Part shown: positions 12,550-20,125 of the stretch, in pieces | How positions within the stretch are numbered: position 1 is the stretch's first letter | Layout: every line of letters starts with the position of its first letter | From: JBKBRC01 sp046292345 | Lineage (GTDB): Bacteria; Bacteroidota; Rhodothermia; Rhodothermales; Rubricoccaceae | Direction: 5' to 3' | NCBI GenBank assembly: GCA_046292345.1 | Contig: JBKBRC010000017.1 | Coordinates: 1 to 56,359 of the forward strand | Length of the DNA: 56,359 bases | Program-made: the position numbers and the translations under genes | Notes under the pieces: model-generated | What the model saw: the letters and a program-made list of their open reading frames with translations, nothing else | The model's database searches: none | Told to the model about the DNA's origin: nothing

Positions 12550-13338
12550 CTAGCCCTCGAAAGCCGAGAAGTCGGCCGGGCGCTTCTCGAAGAATGCCGT
12601 AAACGCCTCGTGGGCCTCGGGCGAGCGGAGCGCCTCGGTGAAGCGCTCCGCTTCGGCGCGGATGGCCTCGGCGACCGGCCCGCGGCGCGTGCGCCCGAGC
12701 AGCGCCTTCGTCTGGCGCACAGCGCGCGGAGGGAGCGCCGCGAGCGCGCGCGCGCGCTCGAGCGCGTGCGCGCGCACCTCCGGGACGACGTCGTTGACGA
12801 GCCCGGCCGCGCGCGCGTCCTCGGCCGAGAAGGGCTCGCCGAGGAGCAGCCACTCGGCCGCGCGCACGTATCCGGCCACGAGCGGCAGCAGCAGGCTCGA
12901 GGCCGCCTCGGGCACGAGCCCGAGCCGCACGAACGGCAGCTGGAAGCGCGCCCCCGGCGCGGCGTAGACGAGGTCGCAGTGCAGCAGGACCGTCGTGCCG
13001 ATGCCGATGGCCGGCCCCTCGACGGCTGCGACGAGCGGCTTCGGGAACTGCGAGACGGCGCGGAGGAACTGGAAGACCGGGCTCGCGTCGTCGGCGGGCG
13101 GGTCGGCAACGAAGTCGCCGAGGTCGTTACCGGCCGTGAACGCGCCGCCCTCGCCGGCGAGCAGCGCCACGCGCACGGCCGGGTCGTCGGCGGCGTGCGC
13201 AAGCGCGCGCGCGAGCTCGGCGTACATAGCCCGCGTGAGCGCGTTCTTTTTCTCGGGGCGCGCGAGCGTGAGGCGGAGCACGTGCCCGTCGAGGTCGGAG
13301 CGGACGAGGGTGGCGTCGGGCGAGGCGTTGGGGGGCAC
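12550..13338 (-). CDS. Enoyl-CoA hydratase/isomerase family protein
   Basis: This is a 262-aa crotonase-fold protein. I chose GTG 13338, since the core begins soon after with LRLTLARPEKKNALTRAMY. The CoA/oxyanion elements are AFTAGNDLGDF and VEGPAIGIGTTVLLHCDLVYA. The active-site region reads FVRLGLVPEAASSLLLP: one Glu is kept at PEAASS, as in the Delta3-Delta2 enoyl-CoA isomerases, whereas true hydratases carry two Glu. The C-terminal helix has AEAERFTEALRSPEAHEAFTAFFEKR. Family knowledge: these act in fatty-acid oxidation in the cytoplasm. Isomerase is the more likely activity, by inference. A much longer minus-strand frame exists upstream (to 14109), but it is antisense to bioY and has no domain. 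Confidence 0.9.
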   Translation of the reverse strand: MPPNASPDATLVRSDLDGHVLRLTLARPEKKNALTRAMYAELARALAHAADDPAVRVALLAGEGGAFTAGNDLGDFVADPPADDASPVFQFLRAVSQFPKPLVAAVEGPAIGIGTTVLLHCDLVYAAPGARFQLPFVRLGLVPEAASSLLLPLVAGYVRAAEWLLLGEPFSAEDARAAGLVNDVVPEVRAHALERARALAALPPRAVRQTKALLGRTRRGPVAEAIRAEAERFTEALRSPEAHEAFTAFFEKRPADFSAFEG

Positions 13339-13449
13339 GGGGCGAGGAGGATAGTCCGGACCGGCGGAGACTACGAACGAGCGCTGGCCCAGGAGGAGTC
13401 CCTGCCGGGGAGCGGCCCGGAGCGCCGTGGCACGTCCGGAGGGGCAACG

Positions 13450-13457
13450 TATCTTGG
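13450..13457 (+). promoter_or_regulatory. -7-like promoter box for bioY
   Basis: TATCTTGG matches the recurrent box. It lies 67 nt before the bioY ATG. The leader in between contains near-tandem copies of a GGCCCCGTC-CGTCC unit (about 13468-13512). Confidence 0.45.
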
Positions 13458-13524
13458 GGCCATCTCTGCCCCGTCCTGTCCGGCCCCGTCTCGTCCGGCC
13501 CCGTCCCGTCCAAACGTCGCATCT

Positions 13525-14106
13525 ATGGCCCAGACTGCCGCCCTCTTCGCGCCCGCCTCTATCGACCGTCTCCGCGCCGCCGACGCGCCGCTCGCGCTCC
13601 AGATGGCCGGCATCGTCGGGTTCGCCGCGCTCACGGCCGCGTTCGCGCAGGCCGAGCTGCGCATCTACCTGTGGGAGGTCCCGCTGACGCTCCAGACCGT
13701 CGCCGTCTACGCGAGCGGCCTCTTCCTCGGGCGCCGCAACGCCGCCCTCGCGATGGGCCTCTACCTGCTGGCCGGGCTCGTGCTGCCGGTCTTCGCCGGC
13801 GGCGGCTCGGGGGCGGCACACCTGCTCGGCCTGACGGGCGGCTATCTGCTCGCGATGCCGCTCGTGGCGTTTCTGACAGGCCACCTGACTACGTCCCGTC
13901 GTTCGTTCGGGCAGACGCTGCTCGCGCTCGCCGCCGGCTCGGTCGTCCTGTTCGCCTTCGGGGCCTCGTGGCTGCACGTGGCGGCCGGGCACGAAGCCTG
14001 GACGACCACGGCCGTCGCCGGCTGGCTGCGCTTCGTGCCGTGGGACGTGGCCAAGATCGCGCTCGTGGCCTCGCTCTACGCCGCGGCGCGCCACGCGACG
14101 CGCTAG
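13525..14106 (+). CDS. bioY: BioY-type biotin transporter substrate-binding subunit
   Basis: This is a 193-aa integral membrane protein. The ATG at 13525 was chosen because the BioY fold begins shortly after. Visible are the family motif VPLTLQTVAVYASGLFLGRR, several hydrophobic helices (AALAMGLYLLAGLVLPVFAG, LLGLTGGYLLAMPLVAFLTG, TLLALAAGSVVLFAFGASW) and the C-terminal FVPWDVAKIALVASLY. Family knowledge: BioY is the S-component of an ECF-type vitamin importer for biotin and can work with a shared energizing module or alone. No energizing genes or biotin biosynthesis genes are nearby. A tandem repeat starts right after the stop codon. Confidence 0.93.
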   Translation: MAQTAALFAPASIDRLRAADAPLALQMAGIVGFAALTAAFAQAELRIYLWEVPLTLQTVAVYASGLFLGRRNAALAMGLYLLAGLVLPVFAGGGSGAAHLLGLTGGYLLAMPLVAFLTGHLTTSRRSFGQTLLALAAGSVVLFAFGASWLHVAAGHEAWTTTAVAGWLRFVPWDVAKIALVASLYAAARHATR

Positions 14107-14110
14107 CACC

Positions 14111-14158
14111 GCCCGGCGGCTGCGCCCGGCGGCTGCGCCCGGCGGCTGCGCCTGGCGG
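14111..14158. repeat. 13-bp tandem repeat x3.7 just after bioY
   Basis: The unit GCCCGGCGGCTGC occurs three times plus a partial fourth, beginning 5 nt after the TAG stop of bioY. Unlike the other stop-associated arrays here it does not contain a stop codon. Confidence 0.9.
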
Positions 14159-14307
14159 TCCTCTTCCGGCCCGCCGGTTGCGGTTTTTCTGCGACGCCTG
14201 TCTCACGAGACGGGCGTCGCCCGTTTCGGGGGCACGCTGCGTTACCCCGCCCGCAGGCGTGGCGGCTCCTTTCGCAGCAGATCCGTGCCTTCCAGCCCCG
14301 CAAGCCC

Positions 14308-14892
14308 ATGCGCCCTCTTCTACGCTCCCTCCCGGCCGCCGCGCTCGCGGCGGCGCTCTTCGTCGCCGCTGGTTGCGACTCCTACGTGCAGCGCAGCGAG
14401 GTCCGCGTGGTAGACTTCTCGCTCGACGGCCGCGCCTACACGGTCAGCACCGACGGGCGCGTGGCCACGTTCGAGTCCGACGACATCACCAACACGGCGC
14501 GCCGCAGCGCCGTTCGCTCGGCGCTCGCCACCGCCGGCGACGGCGCGCTCGTGCTGCTCTACGCCGACAACAGCCTCGTGCTCGACGTCACGCCCGGCCA
14601 GTCGTGGATGGCGCTGCCGGTCACGCGCGGCTTCGAGGCCGTAGATGCTGCCGGCGTGCCCTACGTGGACTACTTCGTGACCTACACCTACGCCTTCGAC
14701 AACGACGACCTCTACTTCGACGTCGTTTCGACGGCGCAGCTGAGTACGATCCCGGCCGCCGAGCTGGACCTGGTCATCCCGCGCCGCATCGACCTGCGGC
14801 TCGTCACGATCCCGGCCGGCAGCATCCTCAAGCACCACGTGGACCTGAAGAACTACGAGGCCGTGCGCGCCGCCTACGGCCTGCCGGACTGA
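14308..14892 (+). CDS. Putative lipoprotein of unknown function
   Basis: This is a 194-aa protein. The signal peptide LLRSLPAAALAAALFVAAGC ends in a lipobox (lipidation at C23), so it is probably anchored to a membrane. The mature part is strand-rich with SLDGRAYTVSTDGRVATFES near the N-terminus. A segment VPYVDYFVTYTYAFDNDDLY sits in the middle and LKHHVDLKNYEAVRAAYGLPD closes the protein. I do not recognise a family. It is single-gene: an upstream bioY repeat region and a strong terminator at 14938-14972 flank it. Its stop codon sits inside a duplicated 19-bp unit. Confidence 0.75.
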   Translation: MRPLLRSLPAAALAAALFVAAGCDSYVQRSEVRVVDFSLDGRAYTVSTDGRVATFESDDITNTARRSAVRSALATAGDGALVLLYADNSLVLDVTPGQSWMALPVTRGFEAVDAAGVPYVDYFVTYTYAFDNDDLYFDVVSTAQLSTIPAAELDLVIPRRIDLRLVTIPAGSILKHHVDLKNYEAVRAAYGLPD

Positions 14893-14921
14893 CGCCGCCT
14901 CCCCGGACTGACGCCGCCTCC
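14884..14921 (+). repeat. 19-bp direct repeat x2 spanning the lipoprotein stop codon
   Basis: The unit CCGGACTGACGCCGCCTCC is present twice back to back. The first copy holds the TGA stop (14890-14892). The second brings another TGA at 14909-14911 in a different frame. Confidence 0.92.
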
Positions 14922-14937
14922 GGCGGTCTGTCCGCGC

Positions 14938-14972
14938 GCCGCGCCTTCCCGGGGGGAGGGCGCGGCTTTTTT
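14938..14972 (+). terminator. Intrinsic terminator after the lipoprotein gene
   Basis: A 13-bp stem (GCCGCGCCTTCCC paired with GGGAGGGCGCGGC, one G-U) with a 3-nt loop is followed by six T. It is one of the clearest rho-independent terminators in the window. Confidence 0.92.
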
Positions 14973-15020
14973 GCAGACGCTCGGCCGGCGCGCGCCCGGC
15001 CCGCCTCCCGCGCCGCCCCG

Positions 15021-15028
15021 TACCTTGG
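15021..15028 (+). promoter_or_regulatory. -7-like promoter box for the UvrD/PcrA helicase gene
   Basis: TACCTTGG lies 24 nt before the ATG at 15053, directly after the terminator at 14938-14972, so a new transcript is expected here. Confidence 0.5.
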
Positions 15029-15052
15029 CGCTGCAACGATCCCGTACACGCC

Positions 15053-17437
15053 ATGCGCCCGCCCGCCGCCCGCCCCGACCTCCCCACTCCCGAGGACGAC
15101 GGTCCGCCGGGCCTCGTGCGTGCGCCGGCTGCCGCCGTCGCGCGCGCCGAGGCCCTCCTGACCGGGCTCAACCCCGTGCAGGCCGAGGCCGCGCGCACCA
15201 CCGAGGGGCCGGTGATGATCGTGGCCGGCCCGGGATCGGGCAAGACGCGCACGCTCACGCACCGCATCGCATACCTGATCGCCTCCGGGCGCGCCTGGCC
15301 CAGCCAGATCCTCGCGCTCACGTTCACCAACAAGGCCGCGCGCGAGATGCGCGACCGCGCCGAGCGCCTCGTCGGCCCGGAAGCCCGCTCGATGTGGATC
15401 GGCACGTTCCACGCTGTCTTCGCGCGCGTGCTGCGCCGCGAGGCTGACCGCCTGGGCTTCACGCGCGACTTCTCGATCTACGACACCGACGACACCGAGC
15501 GCCTCGTGCGGGAGCTCATGCTGCGCCACGGCGTCGACCCCCGGCGCGTCACGCCGCGCGCCGTGCGCAGCCGCATCTCGGGCGCCAAGAACCAGATGGT
15601 CGGCCCCGAGGAGTACCGCCGCCTCGCCGCCGACCCGTTCGAGGAGGCCGTGGCCCGGCTCTACGGGCCCTACAACGACGCCCTGCGCACGGCCAACGCG
15701 ATGGACTTCGACGACCTGCTGGCGTGGCCGGTCCAGCTCTTCGAGGCGTTCCCGGACGTGCTGGCGGCCTACCAGAACCGCTGGCGCTACCTCCACATCG
15801 ACGAGTACCAGGACACCAACCGCGTCCAGTATCTGCTCGCGCGGCAACTCGCGGCGCGTCACCACAACATCGCCGTCGTGGGCGACGACGCGCAGTCCAT
15901 CTACGCCTTCCGCGGCGCCGACATCCAGAACATCCTCTCGTTCCAGAAGGACTACCCGCAGGCGGCCACGATCCGGCTCGAGCAGAACTACCGTTCCACG
16001 CAGCGCATCCTCCGCCTCGCCGACGCCGTCATCAAAGGAAACCGCCACCAGCTCGAGAAGACGCTCTGGACCGACAACCCGGAGGGCGAGCCGGTCGTGC
16101 TGCTCGAGGCGCTCTCCGAGCGCGACGAGGCGCAGAAGATCGAGCGCACCGTGCGCGACCTCCAGGTCCGCCACGGCTTTCGCTATGCAGACTTCGCCGT
16201 GCTCTACCGCACCAACGCGCAGTCGCGCTCGATCGAGGAGGCGCTCCGGCGCGGGGGCATTCCGTACCGCCTCGTCGGCGGCGTGAGCTTCTACCAGCGC
16301 AAGGAGATCAAGGACGCTCTCGCGTATCTGCGCCTCGCCGTCAACCCGGCCGACGAGGCGAGCCTGCTGCGCGTGATCAACGTGCCGGCGCGCAGCATCG
16401 GGCAGAAGACCGTCGAGCAGCTGCGCGCCTACGCGGCTCGCCACGCGCTGCCGCTGTGGCATGCCGTGCAGCGCCCCGACGAGGCCGGCCTCTCGGGTCG
16501 CGCCGCCAGGGCCGTCGAGGAGTTCGGCTTCCTCATCGCGCGCTACGCCTCGAAGGCCGAGACGACGCCCGCCGACGAGCTCGCGCGCGGCCTGATCCAG
16601 GACAGCGGCCTGATGCAGGCCCTCCGCGACGAGAACACGCCCGAGAGCCTGGCCCGCCTCGAGAACACGCACGAGCTGCTCAACGCCGTCGCCGAGTTCG
16701 CCGGCGGACAGGAGCGCACGCTCTCGGAGTTTCTCCAGGAAGTCTCGCTCGTGGCCGACGTGGACAGCCTCCAGGAGGACGACAACCGCGTCACGCTCAT
16801 GACGCTCCACGCCTCCAAAGGCCTCGAGTTCAAGACCGTCTTCGTGACCGGTCTCGAGGAGGGGCTCTTCCCACTCGCCGCCGCTGCGCAGGACCCCAGG
16901 GAGCTCGAGGAGGAGCGCCGCCTGCTCTACGTCGGCGTGACGCGCGCCGAGCGTCTGCTCTTCCTCTCGTACGCGCGCAGCCGCTACCGCTACGGCGACC
17001 AGCAGCCGGCCATCCGCAGCCGCTTCCTCGACGAGCTCGAAGGCCTCGGCGACGTGCTGCGCACCGAGGCCGGCGGGCGTTTCCAGACGCGCGCGGGCCG
17101 CTTCCGCATGGACGAGGGCGCTGCCGACGACCCCTTCGGGCACCGACGCGCCTACGGGCAACTCGACCCGCACTACTACCGGCAGAGCCTGCGCCCGGCC
17201 GCGGCGCCGGCCGAGCGCACCGCCCCCCGGGCCGACGACGACGCGCCGCGCATCGTCTACGACGAGGGTGAGGCGCCCGTCGTGCCGGGCGCGCACGTCC
17301 TGCATGCCACGTTCGGGCAGGGCAAGGTGCTCGCCGTGGACGGCCACGGCGAGCGCGCGACGGCGACGGTCTTCTTTCGGCAGGTCGGGCAGAAGACGCT
17401 CAAGCTCCGGTTCGCCCGCCTCGAGGTGATCGGATGA
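15053..17437 (+). CDS. pcrA: UvrD/PcrA-type superfamily 1 DNA helicase
   Basis: This is a 794-aa protein with the full set of SF1A motifs: Q motif LNPVQAEA (residues 39-46), Walker A GPGSGKT (59-65), FTNKAAREM, DEYQD (250-254) with GDDAQSIYAFRGADI, LEQNYRST, VTLMTLHASKGLEF, and EEERRLLYVGVTRAE. The C-terminal segment HVLHATFGQGKVLAVDG with LKLRFARLEVI is the small Tudor-like domain that in PcrA/UvrD binds RNA polymerase. Family knowledge: 3'-5' helicase in nucleotide excision repair, mismatch repair and removal of stalled polymerases or recombinase. Start ATG 15053 fits the preceding promoter box. PcrA and UvrD cannot be told apart here, so the symbol is a family assignment. Confidence 0.95.
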   Translation: MRPPAARPDLPTPEDDGPPGLVRAPAAAVARAEALLTGLNPVQAEAARTTEGPVMIVAGPGSGKTRTLTHRIAYLIASGRAWPSQILALTFTNKAAREMRDRAERLVGPEARSMWIGTFHAVFARVLRREADRLGFTRDFSIYDTDDTERLVRELMLRHGVDPRRVTPRAVRSRISGAKNQMVGPEEYRRLAADPFEEAVARLYGPYNDALRTANAMDFDDLLAWPVQLFEAFPDVLAAYQNRWRYLHIDEYQDTNRVQYLLARQLAARHHNIAVVGDDAQSIYAFRGADIQNILSFQKDYPQAATIRLEQNYRSTQRILRLADAVIKGNRHQLEKTLWTDNPEGEPVVLLEALSERDEAQKIERTVRDLQVRHGFRYADFAVLYRTNAQSRSIEEALRRGGIPYRLVGGVSFYQRKEIKDALAYLRLAVNPADEASLLRVINVPARSIGQKTVEQLRAYAARHALPLWHAVQRPDEAGLSGRAARAVEEFGFLIARYASKAETTPADELARGLIQDSGLMQALRDENTPESLARLENTHELLNAVAEFAGGQERTLSEFLQEVSLVADVDSLQEDDNRVTLMTLHASKGLEFKTVFVTGLEEGLFPLAAAAQDPRELEEERRLLYVGVTRAERLLFLSYARSRYRYGDQQPAIRSRFLDELEGLGDVLRTEAGGRFQTRAGRFRMDEGAADDPFGHRRAYGQLDPHYYRQSLRPAAAPAERTAPRADDDAPRIVYDEGEAPVVPGAHVLHATFGQGKVLAVDGHGERATATVFFRQVGQKTLKLRFARLEVIG

Positions 17438-17479
17438 GCGCTGCCTTCCCGGCGCGGAGGCGCCCGGGACTGGAGAGGG

Positions 17480-17487
17480 TAGCTTTA
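17480..17487 (+). promoter_or_regulatory. -7-like promoter box for the solute-binding lipoprotein
   Basis: TAGCTTTA resembles the recurrent box and lies 29 nt before the GTG at 17517. Confidence 0.4.
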
Positions 17488-17516
17488 GCCGCTGCCCGCT
17501 CACCGCCCGGGTCTCC

Positions 17517-18548
17517 GTGAGAGCCTTCTGCTGCCTCCTGCTCGCGCTCGCACTCGCCGCCTGCACCGGCGACGGACGCGAGCGGCTCGTGATCTACTCG
17601 CCCCACGGCAAGGACCTGCTCGCGCACTACGAGGCCGCCTTCGAAGCGGCCTTCCCGGACGTGGACGTGCAGTGGCTCGACATGGGCAGCCAGGAGGCCT
17701 ACGAGCGCCTCCGCACCGAGCGCGCCAACCCGCAGGCGAGCCTCTGGTGGGGCGCGCCGCAGATGCTCTTCGCGCAGGCCGCCGAGGAGGGCCTGCTCGC
17801 CCCGTTCGTGCCCGCCTGGGCCGAGGCCGTCCCGCCTGAGGCGCGCGACCCCGACGGCCGCTGGTACGGCACCTACCTCACGCCCGAGGGCATCCTCTAC
17901 AACTCCGACGCGCTCGCGCCCGCCGACGTGCCGCAGGACTGGGACGACCTGCTCGATCCGCGCTGGCAGGGCCGGCTGCTCATCCGCTCGCCGCTCGCCT
18001 CGGGCACCATGCGCGCCATCTTTGGCGCCATGATCCTCCGGCAGCCGAGCGTCGAGGAAGGCTACCGCTGGCTCGCCCGCCTCGACGCGAACACGCGCGC
18101 CTACACCGCCGATCCCACCCAGCTCTACCTCCGCCTCGCGCGCGGCGAGGGCGCGCTCTCGCTCTGGAACCTCCCGGACGCGTACCTCCAGGCGCAGGAG
18201 AACGGGTATCCGTTCGGGTTCCACATGCCGGCTGCCGGCACGCCCGTGCTCGTAGACGGCATCGCCATCCCCGCGGGCGCCCCCAATGCCGCGCGCGCGC
18301 GGCAGTTCGTCGACTTCGTGACGACGCCTGAGGCGCTCGCCGAGCAGGCGCACCGCTTCCACCGCATCCCCGCCCGCACCGACCTCGACCCCGACACGCT
18401 CCCGCGCTGGATGCGCGAGGCCGCCTTCACGCCCATGCCGCTCGACTGGGACCGCCTCGCGCGTGAGGGCAACGCCTGGATGCAGCACTGGGACGAGCGC
18501 ATCAAAGGCCGTGGTGCGGCCTACCTCGCCGAAAGCGCTGCGCGCTGA
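17517..18548 (+). CDS. ABC-transporter extracellular solute-binding lipoprotein, ferric/thiamine-type class
   Basis: This is a 343-aa protein starting with GTG. A short signal peptide CCLLLALALAAC gives lipidation at C16. The fold is that of the Fe(III)/thiamine/phosphonate binding-protein group: LVIYSPHGKDLLAHYEAAFEA at the start of the mature part, SLWWGAPQMLFAQAAEEGLL, GTYLTPEGILYNSDAL, WDDLLDPRWQGRLLIRSP, GTPVLVDGIAIPAGAPN and FVDFVTTPEALAEQ. Family knowledge: the protein delivers a ligand to an inner-membrane permease/ATPase. No permease or ATPase gene lies beside it, so it is an orphan here and the ligand (iron, thiamine or an organophosphonate) is not determined. Its stop codon lies in the first unit of a six-copy 16-bp array. 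Confidence 0.87.
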   Translation: MRAFCCLLLALALAACTGDGRERLVIYSPHGKDLLAHYEAAFEAAFPDVDVQWLDMGSQEAYERLRTERANPQASLWWGAPQMLFAQAAEEGLLAPFVPAWAEAVPPEARDPDGRWYGTYLTPEGILYNSDALAPADVPQDWDDLLDPRWQGRLLIRSPLASGTMRAIFGAMILRQPSVEEGYRWLARLDANTRAYTADPTQLYLRLARGEGALSLWNLPDAYLQAQENGYPFGFHMPAAGTPVLVDGIAIPAGAPNAARARQFVDFVTTPEALAEQAHRFHRIPARTDLDPDTLPRWMREAAFTPMPLDWDRLAREGNAWMQHWDERIKGRGAAYLAESAAR

Positions 18549-18640
18549 CGCAACCCGGTGCTGACGCAACCCGGTGCTGACGCAACCCGGTGCTGACGCA
18601 ACCCGGTGCTGATGCAACTCGGTGCTGATGCAACTCGGTG
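18545..18640 (+). repeat. 16-bp tandem repeat x6 starting at the stop codon of the solute-binding gene
   Basis: The unit CTGACGCAACCCGGTG occurs four times, then twice as CTGATGCAACTCGGTG. Each unit carries a TGA; the first is the true stop. As 16 is not a multiple of three, the six TGA codons rotate through all three frames. Confidence 0.95.
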
Positions 18641-18651
18641 ACGTCTGAAGC

Positions 18652-18659
18652 TAGTCTTC
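18652..18659 (+). promoter_or_regulatory. -7-like promoter box for crcB, possibly leaderless
   Basis: TAGTCTTC ends only 4 nt before the ATG of crcB. If this is the -7 box, transcription would start at or next to the ATG. Confidence 0.4.
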
Positions 18660-18663
18660 CTCC

Positions 18664-19035
18664 ATGCGCACGCTCCTTCTCGTCTCGCTCGGCGGCGCCC
18701 TCGGAACGGCCGCACGCTACGGCGTGGGGCTGGCGATGCTGCGCCTGTTCGGGCCCGGCCTCCCGTGGGGCACCTGGGCCGTCAATGCCGTCGGCTGCTT
18801 TCTAATCGGCGCTGCGCTGCCGGCCTTTGCCGAGCCCGAGGCCGGCCGAAGGTTGCTGCTCGTGGTCGGCTTCCTGGGCGGCTTCACGACGTTCTCGACG
18901 TTCTCGGCCGATACCTACACGCTCCTCGTGGCCGGGCGCACAGGCTGGGCTGTCGCCAACGCGGTCGGGAGCGTCGTCGTGGGGCTGGGCGCGGTGTGGC
19001 TCGGGCTGACCGTCGGGCGTTTCCTCTCGGCCTGA
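18664..19035 (+). CDS. crcB: CrcB/Fluc fluoride channel
   Basis: This is a 123-aa, four-helix membrane protein. Family motifs are GGALGTAARYGVG near the N-terminus, WGTWAVNAVGCFLIG in helix 2, and GFLGGFTTFSTFSADTYTLL in helix 3, which contains the conserved Gly-Phe-x-Gly-x-(T/F)TFSTF element with the Phe residues lining the fluoride pore. Helix 4 is VANAVGSVVVGLGAVWLGL. Family knowledge: dual-topology dimers export fluoride and protect enolase and pyrophosphatase. A single copy is seen, fitting a homodimer. I looked for a fluoride riboswitch upstream and saw none: the region is filled by the 16-bp repeat array. Confidence 0.95.
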   Translation: MRTLLLVSLGGALGTAARYGVGLAMLRLFGPGLPWGTWAVNAVGCFLIGAALPAFAEPEAGRRLLLVVGFLGGFTTFSTFSADTYTLLVAGRTGWAVANAVGSVVVGLGAVWLGLTVGRFLSA

Positions 19036-19050
19036 GGCCGGTGCGACGCG

Positions 19051-19104
19051 CCGGAGGGCGCGGTCCAGAAAGGCGAGGCCGCCCTCCGGAGAGCGCGGCC
19101 TCGC
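19051..19104. other. Two overlapping, mutually exclusive hairpins after crcB
   Basis: CCGGAGGGCG (19051-19060) can pair with CGCCCTCCGG (19080-19089), and GCGAGGCCGC (19073-19082) with GCGGCCTCGC (19095-19104). The two stems share bases, so only one can form. No T-run follows, so a classical terminator is not shown. Confidence 0.5.
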
Positions 19105-19125
19105 AAGCGGGTACGGACGACAGAG

Positions 19126-19360
19126 ACGTCAGCGCGCCTTCAACGTCAGCGCGCCTTCAACGTCAGCGCGCCTTCAACGTCAGCGCGCCTTCNNNNNNNN
19201 NNNNNNNNNNNNNNNNNNNNNNNNNNNNNNNNNNNNNNNNNNNNNNNNNNNNNNNNNNNNNNNNNNNNNNNNNNNNNNNNNNNNNNNNNNNNACGTCAGC
19301 GCGCCTTCAACGTCAGCGCGCCTTCAACGTCAGCGCGCCTTCAACGTCAGCGCGCCTTCG
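19126..19360. repeat. 17-bp tandem repeat, at least 8 copies, interrupted by a scaffold gap
   Basis: The unit ACGTCAGCGCGCCTTCA occurs four times before the N run (last copy one base short) and four times after it. The last unit (19344-19360) contains the stop codon and last codons of the minus-strand gene at 19347-19619, so the array has grown from that gene's 3' end. There are no spacers, so it is not a CRISPR array. Confidence 0.95.
19193..19292. other. Scaffold gap (100 N) inside the 17-bp array
   Basis: Exactly 100 N with the same 17-bp unit on both sides. The true array length is unknown; the assembler most likely failed because of the repeat. Confidence 0.98.
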
Positions 19361-19619
19361 GCCCGGCGATGAACCAGACGATCAGGCCTACGAGCGGGAA
19401 GAAGAACACGATCAGCGCCCAGATGACCTTGCTTCCCGTCGTCGCCGAACTCTTGAAGATCTGGATGAACGCGTATACGCACAGGCCAAGGTGGATCAGG
19501 CCGAACAACCCGATGCTTTCCTGGTTGACCATGGTGCCAAAGTTGCCGCCGCAGCCGGTAAGCGCAAACGTGAGGGCGGCGAGGAGCGAGGCCGGTGCGA
19601 AGCGATGAGCGTGCGTCAT
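19347..19619 (-). CDS. Small membrane lipoprotein with PLDc_N-like domain
   Basis: This is a 90-aa protein. ATG 19619 gives a signal sequence with a lipobox (ALTFALTGC, lipidation at C23). Two membrane helices follow (LIHLGLCVYAFIQIF and VIWALIVFFFPLVGLIVWFI), ending in AGPKAR. The second helix with its P-x-x-G-x-x-V/I-W-F pattern matches the small PLDc_N (phospholipase D/cardiolipin synthase N-terminal) membrane domain, which is common as a stand-alone protein of unknown role. The stop codon and last codons are the seed of the 17-bp array downstream. A similar small membrane gene lies 44 nt upstream on the same strand, so the two may be co-transcribed. Confidence 0.75.
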   Translation of the reverse strand: MTHAHRFAPASLLAALTFALTGCGGNFGTMVNQESIGLFGLIHLGLCVYAFIQIFKSSATTGSKVIWALIVFFFPLVGLIVWFIAGPKAR

Positions 19620-19663
19620 GAGGAGCGAAGTGGAGAGTGGGTGAGGAGGGACTTCTACGCACG

Positions 19664-19888
19664 TCAGCGCTGGTGATCCCGCACGACGCGCTGACCCCAG
19701 AACAGAAAGAGCAAAATGCCCGCTATGGGAATGCAAAACAATATGACCAGGCCGGCGCGCGCCCCGAGCGCGAGGCGTGTCTTCCACGCAGCGAGGGAGG
19801 CCAGAAGGGCCAGTACGCCGTTCAGGACGGCCAGCAGAGCGACGAGCAGCGTCTTGGCGAGCGCGGTCAGAGAAACGGCGAGCAGCAT
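19664..19888 (-). CDS. Small two-helix membrane protein, possibly PLDc_N-like
   Basis: This is a 74-aa protein from ATG 19888; a TTG 18 nt upstream is an alternative. Helix 1 is LLVALLAVLNGVLALLASLA, then a basic loop WKTRLALGAR, helix 2 GLVILFCIPIAGILLFLFWG and a charged tail QRVVRDHQR. The P-x-x-G pattern in helix 2 resembles the neighbour at 19347-19619, so the two may be diverged duplicates, but identity is low. The function is unknown. The 237 bases between here and dusB hold no other gene that I can support. Confidence 0.55.
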   Translation of the reverse strand: MLLAVSLTALAKTLLVALLAVLNGVLALLASLAAWKTRLALGARAGLVILFCIPIAGILLFLFWGQRVVRDHQR

Positions 19889-20125
19889 CGGGCGGGCAGA
19901 AGACAAACGCGGCGCTACGGGCGCGCATCACGCAGGTTGCGCGGCCCCCGGCGGTGAGACCCGCGCCGGGGACGGATTTCGCCGCGCCTGCGTTGTATTC
20001 AGGGCGCCGGCGCCTGATGTTGCGCCTGCCTGATCTCGCGCCGCTCCGGCCCTGCCTGGCCTCAGCGTGTTGGACGCGCGGGCGGACGCGCAAACTGGTC
20101 AGACCTCGCCTCAACGCCCTGTCCC

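Noticed and set aside
12550..14109. Enoyl-CoA hydratase extended to 519 residues
   Set aside because: The extra 257 N-terminal residues are antisense to bioY and low in complexity. The crotonase fold begins just after GTG 13338.
17517..18548. Thiamine-binding protein ThiB as a firm call
   Set aside because: The fold group also contains iron and phosphonate binding proteins. There is no thiP/thiQ neighbour and no TPP riboswitch is seen, so the ligand is left open.
18541..18663. Fluoride riboswitch upstream of crcB
   Set aside because: The region is made of the 16-bp repeat and a promoter-like box; none of the conserved riboswitch segments are visible.
19126..19360. CRISPR array
   Set aside because: The 17-bp copies are directly adjacent without spacers, the unit is too short, and there are no cas genes.
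18545..19360. Insertion sequence or integron remnant
   Set aside because: No transposase or integrase frame, no terminal inverted repeats and no target-site duplication. The repeats are simple tandem arrays.
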